Under the pieces are notes generated by a model. The model worked only from the letters and a program-made list of their open reading frames with translations. It ran no database searches and was not told the DNA's origin. Source: Epiperipatus broadwayi (lineage: Eukaryota; Onychophora; Udeonychophora; Euonychophora; Peripatidae). Taken from it: a stretch of DNA of 64,000 nt. Location: contig JAQFVV010012394.1 in the NCBI GenBank assembly GCA_028023455.1, positions 23,516,900 through 23,580,899 on the forward strand, in the 5' to 3' direction. This document shows positions 36,651-47,559 of this stretch, piece by piece (the stretch's first letter is position 1; every line of letters starts with the position of its first letter). Both the position numbers and the translations under genes were made by a program.

Positions 36651-37470
36651 TATATTGATATGAATTGGGCGAAAAAGAGCGCCATCAGACAGTAGGGTTC
36701 AGTATTCATACTATTACCGAATTCTCAAATTGTAAATTGGATCAGCAGCAGTGTTAATAAACTCTAGAACCCAGATGTCATAAAGCAATTCTAAAAAAGA
36801 TTACCACTCCTAATTTAAAAAAGCATTTACTTTAATTTCTGAAACCCAAAATATACAAATATTGAAAATATACACATTAGAAGCTATTGGTAGATTAACA
36901 AACAAATCTCAAATAATGATAGTTTATAAAAAAAAAAAAAAAAATCCATTAAATTACTGTATTCATAAAATTAAAATTCTACATGCATAAAGTTACAATC
37001 TATAAGAGCTAAGAGTAACATCTTAGTCAGGAAAGTTCATATTACAAAATAGCTTATTGTGACAGTTATTAGATCAAATAATAACAACAGTTAAAATAGT
37101 TAATAATTAGTAATGGGAAGAAGTATAAGTAACAAAGATTATTTATAAAATATGCACACATTAAGACTGATTGCTGTTGAATGAGTCACTTTGGAATTTA
37201 TTACTAATTCAATACATAAAAATCTGTTAATAAATGCTCATGTATAAAAATTATCTTCCTATAAGTACCAAATATTTTCTCTTAAATTGAGAAACTATAT
37301 AGTATATATTTATCTTTCATTCTTGAAAAAATTAAATAAATAAAACAAAAAAATAAACACGAAGAAATAAAATGCAGATTAAATTAACAAAAATAATTTT
37401 AAATGTAAATTAATCTAAAACAATTTGCATCAGATATATTTACTCTAAGTATTGAGGAAAAAAATTCTAC

Positions 37471-37506
37471 CTGTAATAATCTGCTTTGCCTTGTTAAGCC
37501 CAACAT
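37471..37506 (-). CDS. STOML2: STOML2 first coding exon (mitochondrial presequence start)
   Basis: This 12-codon exon begins the mitochondrial stomatin-like protein 2, an inner-membrane SPFH protein that binds prohibitins and cardiolipin (family knowledge). It encodes MLGLTRQSRLLQ, a basic, acid-free start expected of a mitochondrial presequence. The exon body runs 37510 to 37471 on the minus strand, after an acceptor AG (37511-37512) and before a donor GTAGAA. Reading phase is 0 at the end, which joins in frame to the exon at 30007-30147. Four untranslated bases precede the ATG, so an upstream 5' UTR exon is implied, probably toward 45.4 kb. So short an exon cannot be proved by content. The support is exact phase, splice sites, position and presequence character. 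Confidence 0.68.
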
Positions 37507-38124
37507 TTTCCTACAATAATAAAATGTGAATAAAACTTAAAAAATTAATGAATAAATGAAAAATATGTAAATAAGAAATGTAAAAAAACCAAATACTAAA
37601 TGTTTAGATTAAAATAAGAAATACAAATAAAGCAATCATTTATTGTTTAATTATAAAAAAAAAAAATCAAAATCAAGTAATACCATATTATACCTTATGA
37701 GATTTTGAATCTAGCTTAGGTAAAAAAAAATATATTGGGTCTTTGTTAAATATGATTGCAATAATTAAACAACGCAGCTATTCTATAATTTTTTAAACAG
37801 GCAACATTTATAGGCAAAGTCTAATCTAAAAGTTAAAAGCAAAGAAAACAAAAGTGTTAAAAAAATGTAATTAAATATATTAGTATTCATACTTCAATGG
37901 AATTTATTAAAAATATAGTTAAATGACAAAGCAGATGAACAAATCAGCTATGACTTAATTAGATACTATGCGGCTGAATTGGTTCACTACCAATTTAAAA
38001 GACCTACTGTCAGGGTCACGCAGAATTTCAGATAACTGTTTACTTTCTGATATTAATATAATCATTTAAATGAGCACATAAATAATTTTCCAACTTATCA
38101 AACATGTAATGCTATGGATATAAA

Positions 38125-38410
38125 CTTATTCATGGAATAAACAAGTTCAAATACATTACTAAGATAATTCACAAGCTAAATTTCTAAAGAATCATTTAAA
38201 TGAACTGACAAATAACAGCCATCTTTTATTACATCAATGCCAATCTATTTTGTCAGATAAAAAATCATTTCTTTTACCTGGAAAAATAGAGTGGCATTGA
38301 TATAAGAAAAGATGGGTATTATTTAAAAGTTCATTTAAATGGTTCTTTAGAAATCTAGCTTACAACGTATCTTAGTAAGATATTCGGACGTGTTTGTTCC
38401 ATGAATAGAT
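38125..38410. repeat. 285-bp foldback repeat
   Basis: CTTATTCATGGAATAAAC (left) mirrors GTTTGTTCCATGAATAG (right). Internal blocks such as CCAATCTATTTT and AAAATAGAGTGGCATTGATA also pair. A related, more decayed sequence lies at about 5100-5400 (ATTCACAGAATAAAGTTCG; CCATGAATAGG). No coding content. Confidence 0.6.
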
Positions 38411-39079
38411 TGATGTTACTATTTGAATCCTTTAATTAGATAGTACTCATATATACTACTGATCAATATATTTTCTTTGAATTTTATCAATATGTCAAAA
38501 ATTGTAAAATCATATTTGAATCAAATAGTTTAGTGAATAGAAAGTGACTAAATTAATGGAACATGAAAGGATACATATGGAAATATCAGTGACTAAACTT
38601 CGCAATGACCTATCAATATACTGTAGCAATGCATAGCTAGCTACAAGACAAAAAGAGAAAATGATTTAAGCTTGGTTTAAAAAAAAACGGGATTAAATGA
38701 ATTCCGATAGTAGTGTTAGAATACATTCTCTTTATTATGTCTCTATTAAAAAATAAAAATAATAAGTTAATAACCATAATTTATAACTGTAATAGAAGAA
38801 AATAAAATGGACTGAAATATTGTTCTTTATAAAAGAAATAAATCAGGATTGTCGGAATTAAAAAATAACAAAAAAGTTATTAAATTATTAAAGGTAATAA
38901 TGAATCACGGTTTGTATCAAAATACTTAATTCTAAGGAATAAACTCCTTTATGTTGTTTATCTTATAATCAATAAAATATAATAGAAATCTTTATTATAT
39001 TATAACAACAACTTATAAATACATCACATAATAATTATATATACAAAAGCCTTTTTCAGTAATACTAAATTTTTACCCT

Positions 39080-39765
39080 TTGCAAAAGATGGCAGTAATT
39101 AAGAATTTTAAAATTAAAAATGATAGGCATAATACAGATAAAAAAACTGCTGAAGTACAAAAAGAACAATTTATTAAATTATATTCTAGCTATGGATATA
39201 ATCCTATAAATATTAAAAATATATTATATGATAATAAAAATAATATTAGAGGGAATAAAATATTAAATAATATAAAATGGATTAAAATTACATATATATC
39301 GAAAATTTATGATATATTAACTAAAAATAAAAATTATATGGATAAAAATGTAAAAATAGGATGGTTTAATACTAAAAATCTAAATATATTAATAGGAAAT
39401 TATAAAATCAAAAATGATATGAAATATATAAAGGAACAGTATATAAAATTACTTGTGGGATATGTAAAATGGTTTACTATGGACAAACATCAAAACAATT
39501 AGAACAAAGGGCAAAAAAACATAATAGTGCTATTGAAATGAGGGATGACAGATCTGCATTATATGTTCATTATTTAAAATTTGGACATACAATAGATTGT
39601 ATTAAAAACATAAGACCATTAAATTATATAAAAGAAATAAATAGAAGGAAAATATATGAAACAAATTATATAAAATATAATATAAATACATGTATGAACA
39701 TTTACAAAAAGTCAATTGATTTAACGAATGATTGGATAATGGATAAGGAATGGAAAGTAATATAA
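39080..39765 (+). pseudogene. Penelope-like linker plus GIY-YIG endonuclease, frameshifted
   Basis: The first frame (to 39502) gives a Lys/Asn-rich linker as found after the thumb of Penelope reverse transcriptases, ending near WFNTKNLNILIGNYK. The GIY-YIG domain is in another frame from about 39436: TVYKITCGICKMVYYGQTSK followed by QLEQR, AKKH and later SALYVHYLKFGHTID. The paired motif here is VYKI and VYYGQT, with Cys residues preceding it as in Penelope endonucleases. The Arg and His of the helix after it are present. A single frameshift between about 39420 and 39440 separates the two halves, so no fusion protein is made. Confidence 0.82.
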
Positions 39766-39840
39766 AGGGAGATATATAAATAAATTGATAGAAATAATGA
39801 ATTATAGGAAATGTCGATAGATGTCGCTATGTACGTAATA

Positions 39841-40958
39841 TCATCATCATCATCAACCATTATCAATCCACTGCAGGATGAAGGTCTCTCCAAGTTTAAT
39901 CCATCTTCTCCGATCTTTACCTTCCCTTCTCCACAACACCCCTGAACATTTTCTTATTTCATCCATCCATCTCACATGTGGCCTCTTTCTGGGTCTTTTA
40001 CAATCTCTTGGAATCCAGTTTAAAATTTCAATTGTCCATCTATTATCATCTCTTCTAGCAATATGTCCAGCCCAACTCCATTTCAATCTTTTAATTTTTT
40101 CAATAAGGTCAGTAACACCTGTTTGTTGTCTTACCCACATATTGCGTTTTCGATCTCTTCTTGTTACTCCCAACATACATCTCTCCATACTCCTTTGAGT
40201 GGTCTGAAGTCTCTGTATTGCTCTTCTATTAAGTGTCCAAGTCTCAGATCCATAAGTAAGAACTGGTAAAACACATTTGTTAAAAACCATCCTTTTCAAA
40301 CACATAGGCATATTTCCTTTTAGTATCAAGTTATTTCTACCAAAAGCACTCCAACCAAGTTTAATTCTATGATTAATTTCCTCCATTATGTTTCCATCTG
40401 TATTAATAATCTGACCAAGGTATTTGTAACTGTTAACTTCTAATTCTTCATAATCAATCTTTATTTTCATATTTTGAGCAAATCGATTAAACATTACTTT
40501 AGTCTTTTTAACATTTATCTTTAGTCCTACTTTTCTACTTTCATCTGCTAACTCCTGCAACATTTCCTGCAGCTCTGAAGCATTATTTGCAAAAACAACC
40601 ACATCATCTGCGAAATCTAAATGACTTAAATACTCTCCATTTACTTTCACTCCTTTAGTTTCCCATTTTAATCCACAAAATACTTCTTGCAGCACTGCTG
40701 TAAAGAGTTTTGGAGATATGGAGTCACCTTGTCTTACACCTTTCTCAATGTTGATTTTTCCACTATCATTATGTAATCTAATTGTTGCTGTTGCATTTTT
40801 ATAAATATTCTTTAAAATATGACAATATCCTGGATCTATACCTTGATGATCCAATGCTTTAATCACTGAAGAAATGTGTATAGAATTGAATGCCTTTTCA
40901 TAATCTACAAATCCAAAACATAATGACAACTCATATTCGTTTGTCCTTTTTATGACGT
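39841..40958 (-). mobile_element. RTE element, 5'-truncated copy nested in a Penelope-like element
   Basis: The minus strand carries the 3' 1.1 kb of the RTE family found at 11111-13905. It has an open frame 40929-39853 from motif A ([12 protein letters not shown]) through motif C (LDFADDVVVFANN, catalytic pair intact) to the C-terminal [13 protein letters not shown] region, then the ATCATCATCATC tail (plus-strand view) at 39841. Homology to the longer copy starts near 40958, so the 5' part was lost at insertion. It sits between the Penelope GIY-YIG frame ending at 39765 and the right inverted arm starting at 40983. It is therefore younger than that element. No convincing target duplication was seen. 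Confidence 0.92.
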
Positions 40959-41100
40959 GTTGGTATTAGTAAGAGATATTGAAAAGGGTAAAAATTTAGT
41001 ATTACTGAAAAAAGCTTATATATATATATATAATTATTATGTGATGTATTTATAAGTTGTTGTTATAATATAATAAAGATTTATATTATATTTTATTGAT

Positions 41101-43218
41101 TTGTATCAAAACAAATTCAAATTCTTCCATATTAACGTCCAAACAGCAAGATATATTTTCTGGTAAGATTACCAATTTATTATAATTAAAAATTTATGAA
41201 ATGGTCAAATATGCTTATGGTTCCTGCCTTAGTATGTGGGGCTGAGTTTTCCATAGAAGGTATTCATCTCTGCCCTAGCATGCAGGTCCATAGATAAGAA
41301 AGTTATTAAGATCCAGCCTTAACCTGAGAAGAAAATTGCATTCATGATCATTTGAAGAAACGTTTATCTTGTCCATAAATTGAAATCATCATTCTATTTC
41401 TTCTAAAATTAGATCTATTGATAATTATGATAAAAAAATATACCAGTGCTGACCAGCCAAAATAAACAAAGATTACTTAGTGTAGAAATTAATTAAGTTA
41501 ATCCCTATTTCAACTTCTGGACCCCTCACACTTTTATTTCAAGTTCAATATAAAAACCCCAATTATGGTTGAAGAAACAATTTTTTTTTTTTTTAGTGCA
41601 AGGTAAATAAAAGTGTTGATTATAATTTTTTTTATATATCTGTTAATATTTACTTTTTAGCATTAAGATTGTAATCAACGATTTGTTTTAATTTCAATTT
41701 TAAATGATTCTAAAATACTCAAAATTATGAAATCAATCTTGTTTATAATATATTTTGTTCACCCATCCACTGCTCTGTATTTAAAAAACTAAGAAACCTA
41801 CATAAAATATTTTAGTATATATTTTGGATTGTCAGTGATTTTTAAGAAATGTACCAAATTTGAACAAATTATATTGAATATTAATATATCGAATCTCAAC
41901 TTTAAAAGATTCTAATCAAAGATTTGTTTTTATTTCAAATTTAAACGATGCTAAAGTAGTTTTAAGATTGAAATTAAAATCATAAGTATTACTCTTGTTG
42001 AATTATTAATTTGCCAGCTTAAAATAAGAAAAAAAACAAAGGATTATTAAATAAATTGAGCTATTTGATTGCCAGTCAAAATTTAAAAAACCCAAAGATT
42101 ATTAAATCAAATTTCATTCATTTGCCAACTGAAATAAGGAAACTAAGAATAAACAGACTTAATTGTTTATCAACAGCTTGGATAACAAGTAAGACCATTT
42201 GATATAAAGTCACATATGACAAACTTGTGTTAATATCAGATTCTCATGAACTAATATCTCATTTAATTATTTTTTTTATCATTATATTTAATACTAATCA
42301 TTGTATACATTATCTGTTCAAAAAAAATATTATCAATGTATTATGCATTTTTAGTCAATTATACATTGTGTGTGTGTTATTAAAACATCAATCAGGCATC
42401 AAAGATGAAAAAAATATTTTAGTTCATGTTAATAAAGTTGTAATAAAGATGCTTAAAAACCAGTACAATGTAAAAATGATCTTACATATCTCATTGATGG
42501 TAATGCTCTCTATTTTGGTATTCTATTGTTTGAGGGAGTATATTGATGCTATATTATTGTTACCGATTGAAATAAAATATTGAATTTTAAATTTTAGTTT
42601 CTTATTCATGGATTTCATCAATTTAACTAGATGAATAAACTAAGTAATTAAACAGCACAGTATCATGATTGAGTTTCTTGTATCTTAAGCTACTGCTCTG
42701 CAATGATGAGATCACCATTTGAGGGACGTTAAAGATTTGAACCTGGATTCCTGGTGGTGCCTAATACATGTTGATTAATGATACCAGCTTAAACAAATAA
42801 AAATATCCAGTGAGCTCAGATCTCTTAAACCATAATATTATATATTAGGTTGCTTTGCATGTGATAGAGGCAGATCTATATCAATAAACTATAATAAGTA
42901 GGAAATATTACTATAACACAATTAACGTTACCAGCAATGGAGATATAGACTGGTAATGCCCTTCAGTATGCTCATCATCAATCTTTGATTGGGATTCAAA
43001 AATACTATACTGTTACAGTGTGCTAAAATTTTTTTTTTCAGTAATGCAATCAGTGATTTGATATATTAGCAAAACTGATTATTCAAAAAATAACCATACA
43101 CAAGCAGATCAAAGCTTATATAGTCATATGCAATATTTCAATTACTGAAGTTATTTATTCTTATTTAGTTTCGGTATTTATATATGAGATAGCTACATGG
43201 AAATGAAGATTCTCACAC
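41101..43218. other. Non-coding between STOML2 coding exon 1 and the promoter region
   Basis: AT-rich; the frame 42227-42583 is hydrophobic but unrecognised. A GATTTGAACCTGGATTCC sequence near 42735 has weak B-box character on the minus strand. Confidence 0.5.
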
Positions 43219-43382
43219 TAGCATCATTATAACAGGCAAAACTCTCTATACAGTAGTGCCACTCAGTGCAAGCCAGAGTAATCAATGGATGCCAGAAGGC
43301 ACTGAGTGGCACTACTGTATGGAGAGTTTTGCCTGAGCAAGCATAAGAAATGGTGGTCATGTGATGTTTAGCATCATTATAA
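43219..43382. repeat. Palindromic short family 1 element with 14-bp target duplication
   Basis: The element body 43233-43368 is bracketed by a perfect direct repeat TAGCATCATTATAA (43219-43232 and 43369-43382). Inside, CAGGCAAAACTCTCTATACA and its complement form arms around a CATTGATTACTC-type centre, followed by the complement of the family 5' end. Confidence 0.88.
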
Positions 43383-45359
43383 AATATTGGACTTTACTGA
43401 GCTTGTATTCTAATAACATTAATATTATGTTTTTACTGGTGTGCAGATTCTGATAGGATATTGGTAATTTCTACGTTTAAAGAAAAAGAAAAAAAAGTCA
43501 GTTTAAATGCATTTTGAAAAATAACTAGTAAGTTGGTTTAATTAAAGTTTCAAATATAGATAAATTAAAATAGAGTGTTACTTACTATCTTAATCCTGAA
43601 TAAATTTTGGATAAAGATTGTAATCACTAGATTAATTAAGAAGAAAGATAATCTCTTCTATACAGATAAAGATTATAAATGATAATTAAAACAATGGTTA
43701 TTCAAGAAGTTAAAAAACAAACATACTAATTATGTAGGTTAATATAAAAAAAAGAGCAAAATTTTTTAAAACTTTGATTCTAAAGACTGACCCATATAGA
43801 AAAGGTGGAATATCCAACTCAGATATCATCTAGCCCAAAGAATAAATTTGTAGACAAAGGACTTTTTGCAGGCCATAATTGATTTTTATTATGGATTTTA
43901 TATGCCACAAGTTTTTATATCCATGTATATTACTGTATTATTTAAAAATATATTTTATACGAGTAATTGTAAATTTGTTTGCTAATAATTAAAATGGTAA
44001 AACTTATTTTAATTAGAGTTGCCAATTCAATTTATTAAAGTTAGTTATAAAGAGTCATAACAACAAAAAATAGATCTATAAACTCCCATATAAATTTAAA
44101 ATTTCTAAGTGGGAACAACAGATTTGCTTTGAGGTGAGACAAAAGAATAATCTTGTTTTCGAAAAATAACATCTATGAGCATACTGAGTGGTTTTCTTGT
44201 GCAGCCACACAAATCAAAATCTTCTGATGAATCCTGGCAATTTAACAGCATCAACAAAAAGAAACCAGTATTATAAAATTCAGTGATTATTCTAGATGGT
44301 TAAGTTCATAAAATTATAAATTATCATGTTTGCATCAATGATATCAATAATTATAATCAAAAGTGAGTTATTTTCCATCAGCTTTTGGCGATATGTCCTA
44401 ATGTGGAACTTCAATAACTTAATATTGATTAAGCCAATAAAAGATCTACTAACCAAATGCTTTATAATCTGAATTCCATCAAAATTATCAGAAATAATGC
44501 ATAATTATCAGTAGAATATCTAGGGAATAATATGAAATTAAAAATTGAGGCACATGTATACCATAAACATGGAAATTTCCAAAGACGTAGTTCTTTATTT
44601 AGCAAATAAAGCTAAGCCAATATGAAAATCTTACTATATATTTAGGACAACAAAATTATAATACAGGATCATAAAAATATCTCATTCACACATGAAAAAA
44701 AATTACTACAAATGTATCACATCTAAAACTAGAAAACAATGAATATGGTTAACTAAGAAACCTGGCATTGTCGCAAAAATTATAGATATATGAAAAGTAA
44801 CCTGCTATATCATGCCAATGAAAAATGTGAATGCTAAGAAGACTACTACTCAACGTATGTATTAAATAGATTTATTTGTTATTATATTTCAGGACAAAGA
44901 CGGATAAATTTGGGTGAATAGGTTACCGTAATATGCAAAACGGTATAGGTATTTAACGACATGGCATGCACAATCATTTATTTAAGAGATTAATGATATG
45001 TTTTACATATTGCCATAAAAAAATTTGTAATATCAACTCTACAAATAAATTTTGTTATATGAAAAAAGGAATAAATCCATATAAATAAAATATAAACTGT
45101 TACACAGTGTAAATAAATTCATATATTAAAATCGACGTTATTCACTTAAGCTCAGATAAAAGTTAAATTAAAGCAAAGTTTAAAATAAAAAGTAAATATT
45201 TAAGTACTAATGACTTTAATTATATACGTAAATATTACCTTACTAAATATATTTAATAACTATCATCGACAAACAAAAAATACAAAATATTTACAGAATA
45301 CGATATCGAAAGTAGAAATACTCGGGTAAACTTTATTACAAAGACGACATGCATAAAAA
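43383..45359. other. Non-coding, upstream of the divergent promoter
   Basis: AT-rich, nothing recognised. A STOML2 5' UTR exon could be here. Confidence 0.5.
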
Positions 45360-45520
45360 AAAAAGTTAACCAATGAACAAAACGAAGAAAAAATCTCTTC
45401 AATCATTGATTGAGAGACACTCCAGCATTTCTTAAACTGCTTTTCTATTGGCGAAAAATTTGCATTTGTTGTCATAGAAACGTCAATTCTTGAAGACGCT
45501 TTGTGAATCATTTTATAGTC
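45360..45520. promoter_or_regulatory. Putative bidirectional promoter between STOML2 and DNAAF4
   Basis: The two genes diverge from this region. It holds an inverted CCAAT box (ATTGG at 45447-45451), an X-box at 45468-45481 and two CG-containing patches in otherwise CpG-poor sequence. No TATA box is evident. DNAAF4 transcription should begin just upstream of 45503/45521. STOML2 needs a 5' UTR exon upstream of its acceptor at 37511, and this is a plausible place, but the exon itself is not identified. The minus-strand reading frame 45263-45556 shows no recognisable protein and is treated as chance. Confidence 0.42.
45468..45481 (+). promoter_or_regulatory. RFX X-box, GTTGTCATAGAAAC
   Basis: The 14-mer GTTGTCATAGAAAC fits the published X-box pattern GTHNYYATRRNAAC at every defined position: two imperfect inverted half-sites separated by AT. 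X-boxes bound by RFX factors lie within a few hundred bases upstream of ciliary genes in nematodes, flies and vertebrates. This one ends 39 bp before the DNAAF4 ATG, an expected target gene. Binding is inferred. Confidence 0.7.
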
Positions 45521-45643
45521 ATGCCTATAATAATTAAAGATTATTCCTGGACCCAAAGCAAAGAAGCTATTTATATTTCACTGCCCTATAAAAGTATGAA
45601 AATAAAAGATGTAGACGTTTTTAGTTTTGAAAACTATGTTAAG
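45521..45643 (+). CDS. DNAAF4: DNAAF4 (DYX1C1) first coding exon, CS domain N-terminal half
   Basis: DNAAF4 is a cytoplasmic co-chaperone (CS domain plus TPR repeats) that works with HSP90/HSP70 to preassemble axonemal dynein arms for motile cilia (family knowledge). The exon gives MPIIIKDYSWTQSKEAIYIS, LPYKSMKIKDVDVFSF and ENYVK, ending exactly at donor GTAATT. The pattern M-P-x3-DYSW-x-Q-x-K-x-A-x4-LP-x9-DVF-x3-NYxK matches vertebrate DNAAF4 from residue 1 (from memory). I chose the ATG at 45521 because family members start MP(L/I) at this distance from DYSW. An in-frame ATG at 45503 would add six residues. An X-box lies 40 bp upstream. The gene points away from STOML2. The TPR half was not found in the window. 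Confidence 0.93.
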
Positions 45644-46189
45644 GTAATTAATATATTTTTAATTAATCAATCAATTTATAAGGCATTTAATACTTTAGTA
45701 AACCAAAAGTTAATTGCACTCTTTCTATGTTATTTTTTTTTTTGGCTGAAATAATTAAAGTTCGTTAAATTGTTATACCCAGAAGCAAAGACATAACTTT
45801 ATGTATTCTTTATTGAGCATCAATAGTAAATAATAACTGCTTATAGACACAGTTCATTAGTTTGTATCTATGGCACATACAATGAAATGTTGTTTAGCTT
45901 TAGTCTATAAATGGCGATTATATTTTGATTCAGCTGATAGTGAAATCAGTTGAATACTCGAGACAGTTTTTACCCCAACGAATAGTTACCCAAATGCAGC
46001 CAAACATCGTTATTTCATAGTACAAATAATGGCGTTAGTTTGAAATATATAGACTGCTGTGTACGGTGGGGAGGGGGTAACTCAAAATACAAGCCGGGTC
46101 GCATCTATAATAAACAAACAATAGCACAAGCAAAACTTGATGAGAGCTTATTTACTCATAAAAAATATCTATATAACTGGACGAAAATT

Positions 46190-46292
46190 AAACATTAATT
46201 TTCCGAGAAGATAGTCTATACTTGTAGAACATCTGTACAATTAAACATTAATCTTTTCAGAAGATAATCTATACTTGTAGAATATCAATTCA
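46190..46292 (+). repeat. About 53-bp tandem duplication in DNAAF4 intron 1
   Basis: AAACATTAAT...AGAAGATAGTCTATACTTGTAGAA is followed by a second copy with AGAAGATAATCTATACTTGT. No function is evident. Confidence 0.65.
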
Positions 46293-46984
46293 CGCTTGCT
46301 TAAACAGGTCATAGCTCAGTCTATTTTACAAAAATTATTGTACATGCATGCACAGTTAAGTAGATAATCTGCCATTTTATTTTAGTGCAATTTCTGAATT
46401 TATATTAATTTTCGGATTTGACCCAGAACATATTTTGTCTTTGCTAATATTAATTTACCAATTATGATAAGTATGTTCTTACCAAAATATCAGTACAACA
46501 TTAATATTAAAACAAGAAAATGTATACTTGGATTAGTCCAAAAGTGTTTAAATATATGTAAATAAACTTGTAAATTGAAATAATTGCTCATTTTTTTTAC
46601 TATTTAAAAACTGATAATCATTATGCTTATGTTTACATAATGAGGATACTTTTCTGATCACATCCCATATAGCAAAATCTTCTTATATTAATAATATTAA
46701 ATCAGCACATTTGTTCAGAAAGCATTTTAAGATATAGGTTTTTAATTAAAGATATTAAAGCATCAATATTTCAAGTGTTTTTCTTTAAATCAGCCTATTT
46801 CAATACAGTCAAGGCAGAATCATTAAATTTATTTTATTAATTAAAGTTTGAATAATAAACACAAATTATTTATTTAAGCTCTGAAAAAGACTGTTGGATG
46901 GTCAAAATTATCAGTTATTTATATCGTATTTGCCATGGGTTAAGTGCATATAAAATATATTAGTACCTCTATTGTTAAAAGAAG

Positions 46985-47137
46985 GTTGCCTTGACAACAG
47001 TTTGAAATTCTTGATTATTATCTATATTTGGTTGTCTAAGTGCTGACTGGTTTGTAATGATTATATATATATATTCAAAAGACAATGGCCGAAACTTAAA
47101 AAACAATAGAATATTCATAATCTGTTGTCAAGGCAAC
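46985..47137. repeat. Inverted pair of X-box-like palindromes in DNAAF4 intron 1
   Basis: GTTGCCTTGACAAC (46985-46998) and its exact complement GTTGTCAAGGCAAC (47124-47137) face each other. A relative, GTTGTCACGGCAAC, is at 10532-10545. They look like parts of a repeat (CAATCTGTTGTC context) rather than promoter elements. Confidence 0.55.
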
Positions 47138-47408
47138 CTCTATAGGTAAAGAATCATTTTTTTATTTCTGGAGATTGGCTTGACAATAGAATGTGGATAT
47201 TCTATTTGTTTATTAAGCATTAGATGTTGCCATGTGAATTACATTTGGAAAAGTTAGTTATTTGCACTTTGTGGTTTATATATATATAAAGTTTATTTTT
47301 AGTTTAGTAAAAATCTTAATTTTGAATAATCATTATTATTGCATTTTTTATTTTTAGCTATTAAAAATCTAAAGTTGTTGAAAAAAATAAGATATTTGTT
47401 TATTTTAG

Positions 47409-47559
47409 GTTAACTTTCCACCCTACTTTTTTGAAGCTCTATTATACGAGTCAATCAAGCATTCTGAAAGTGTGGCCAAAGCTGGGGATGGGAAAATTCT
47501 CTTAATACTTTTAAAAAAAGAAGAGGTTCAATGGCCTCAGCTTATGTCTTCATTGTTTG
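47409..47559 (+). CDS. DNAAF4: DNAAF4 exon 2 (CS domain C-terminal half)
   Basis: The exon follows acceptor TATTTTAG and precedes donor GTATGT; 151 bp, entering in phase 0 and leaving in phase 1. It encodes VNFPPYFFEALLYESIKHSE, SVAKAGDGKILLILLKKEEV and QWPQLMSSLF. VNFPP-x-x-FEA-x-LY at the start, the G-x-x-x-I/L-x-x-L-x-KKE strand and the following W are characteristic of the DNAAF4 CS domain. It joins in frame to the Lys codon ending exon 1 after a 1.77-kb intron, giving the complete p23-like fold of about 90 residues. The next exon (Lys/Glu-rich linker before the TPRs) was not recognised downstream, so intron 2 is over 16 kb or the gene continues past 64000. Confidence 0.95.

Larger units (their letters stand above)
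33476..36719. mobile_element. 3.2-kb TIR DNA transposon-like element with 6-bp target duplication
   Basis: Terminal inverted repeats of about 50 bp begin CGGTAATAGTA at 33476 and end TACTATTACCG at 36719. They share the blocks ACTGAACCCTAC and GGCGCTCTTTTTC. AATTCT flanks both ends (33470-33475 and 36720-36725), a candidate 6-bp duplication. Inside are a LINE fragment (33845-35000), a region of unrecognised open frames (35059-35646) and an A-rich tandemly repetitive stretch (36300-36650). No transposase motif was recognised, so it looks non-autonomous. The superfamily is not assignable from ends alone; 6-bp duplications occur in several, including Polinton-type elements, whose usual AG termini are not seen. 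Confidence 0.72.
38967..41100 (+). mobile_element. Penelope-like element fragment between inverted pLTR-like arms
   Basis: Two arms of about 115 bp in inverted orientation (38967-39080 and 40983-41100) carry the same AT-rich sequence, including GTAATACTAAATTTTTACCC in the left copy and its complement on the right. Between them is the C-terminal part of a Penelope-like polyprotein on the plus strand (39080-39765). An antisense RTE element (39841-40958) is inserted after it. Inverted or partly inverted pseudo-LTRs are typical of Penelope-like elements. The reverse-transcriptase catalytic core itself is absent, so the copy is a 3' fragment. Confidence 0.75.

Noticed and set aside
39878-40269. 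Plus-strand frames of 106 and 68 residues (also minus 13476-13867).
   Set aside because: Antisense shadows of the RTE reverse transcriptase C-terminal region.
45263-45556. 97-residue minus-strand frame in the divergent promoter.
   Set aside because: No similarity to STOML2 or any family I know; it overlaps the DNAAF4 start and X-box. Chance frame or 5' UTR.
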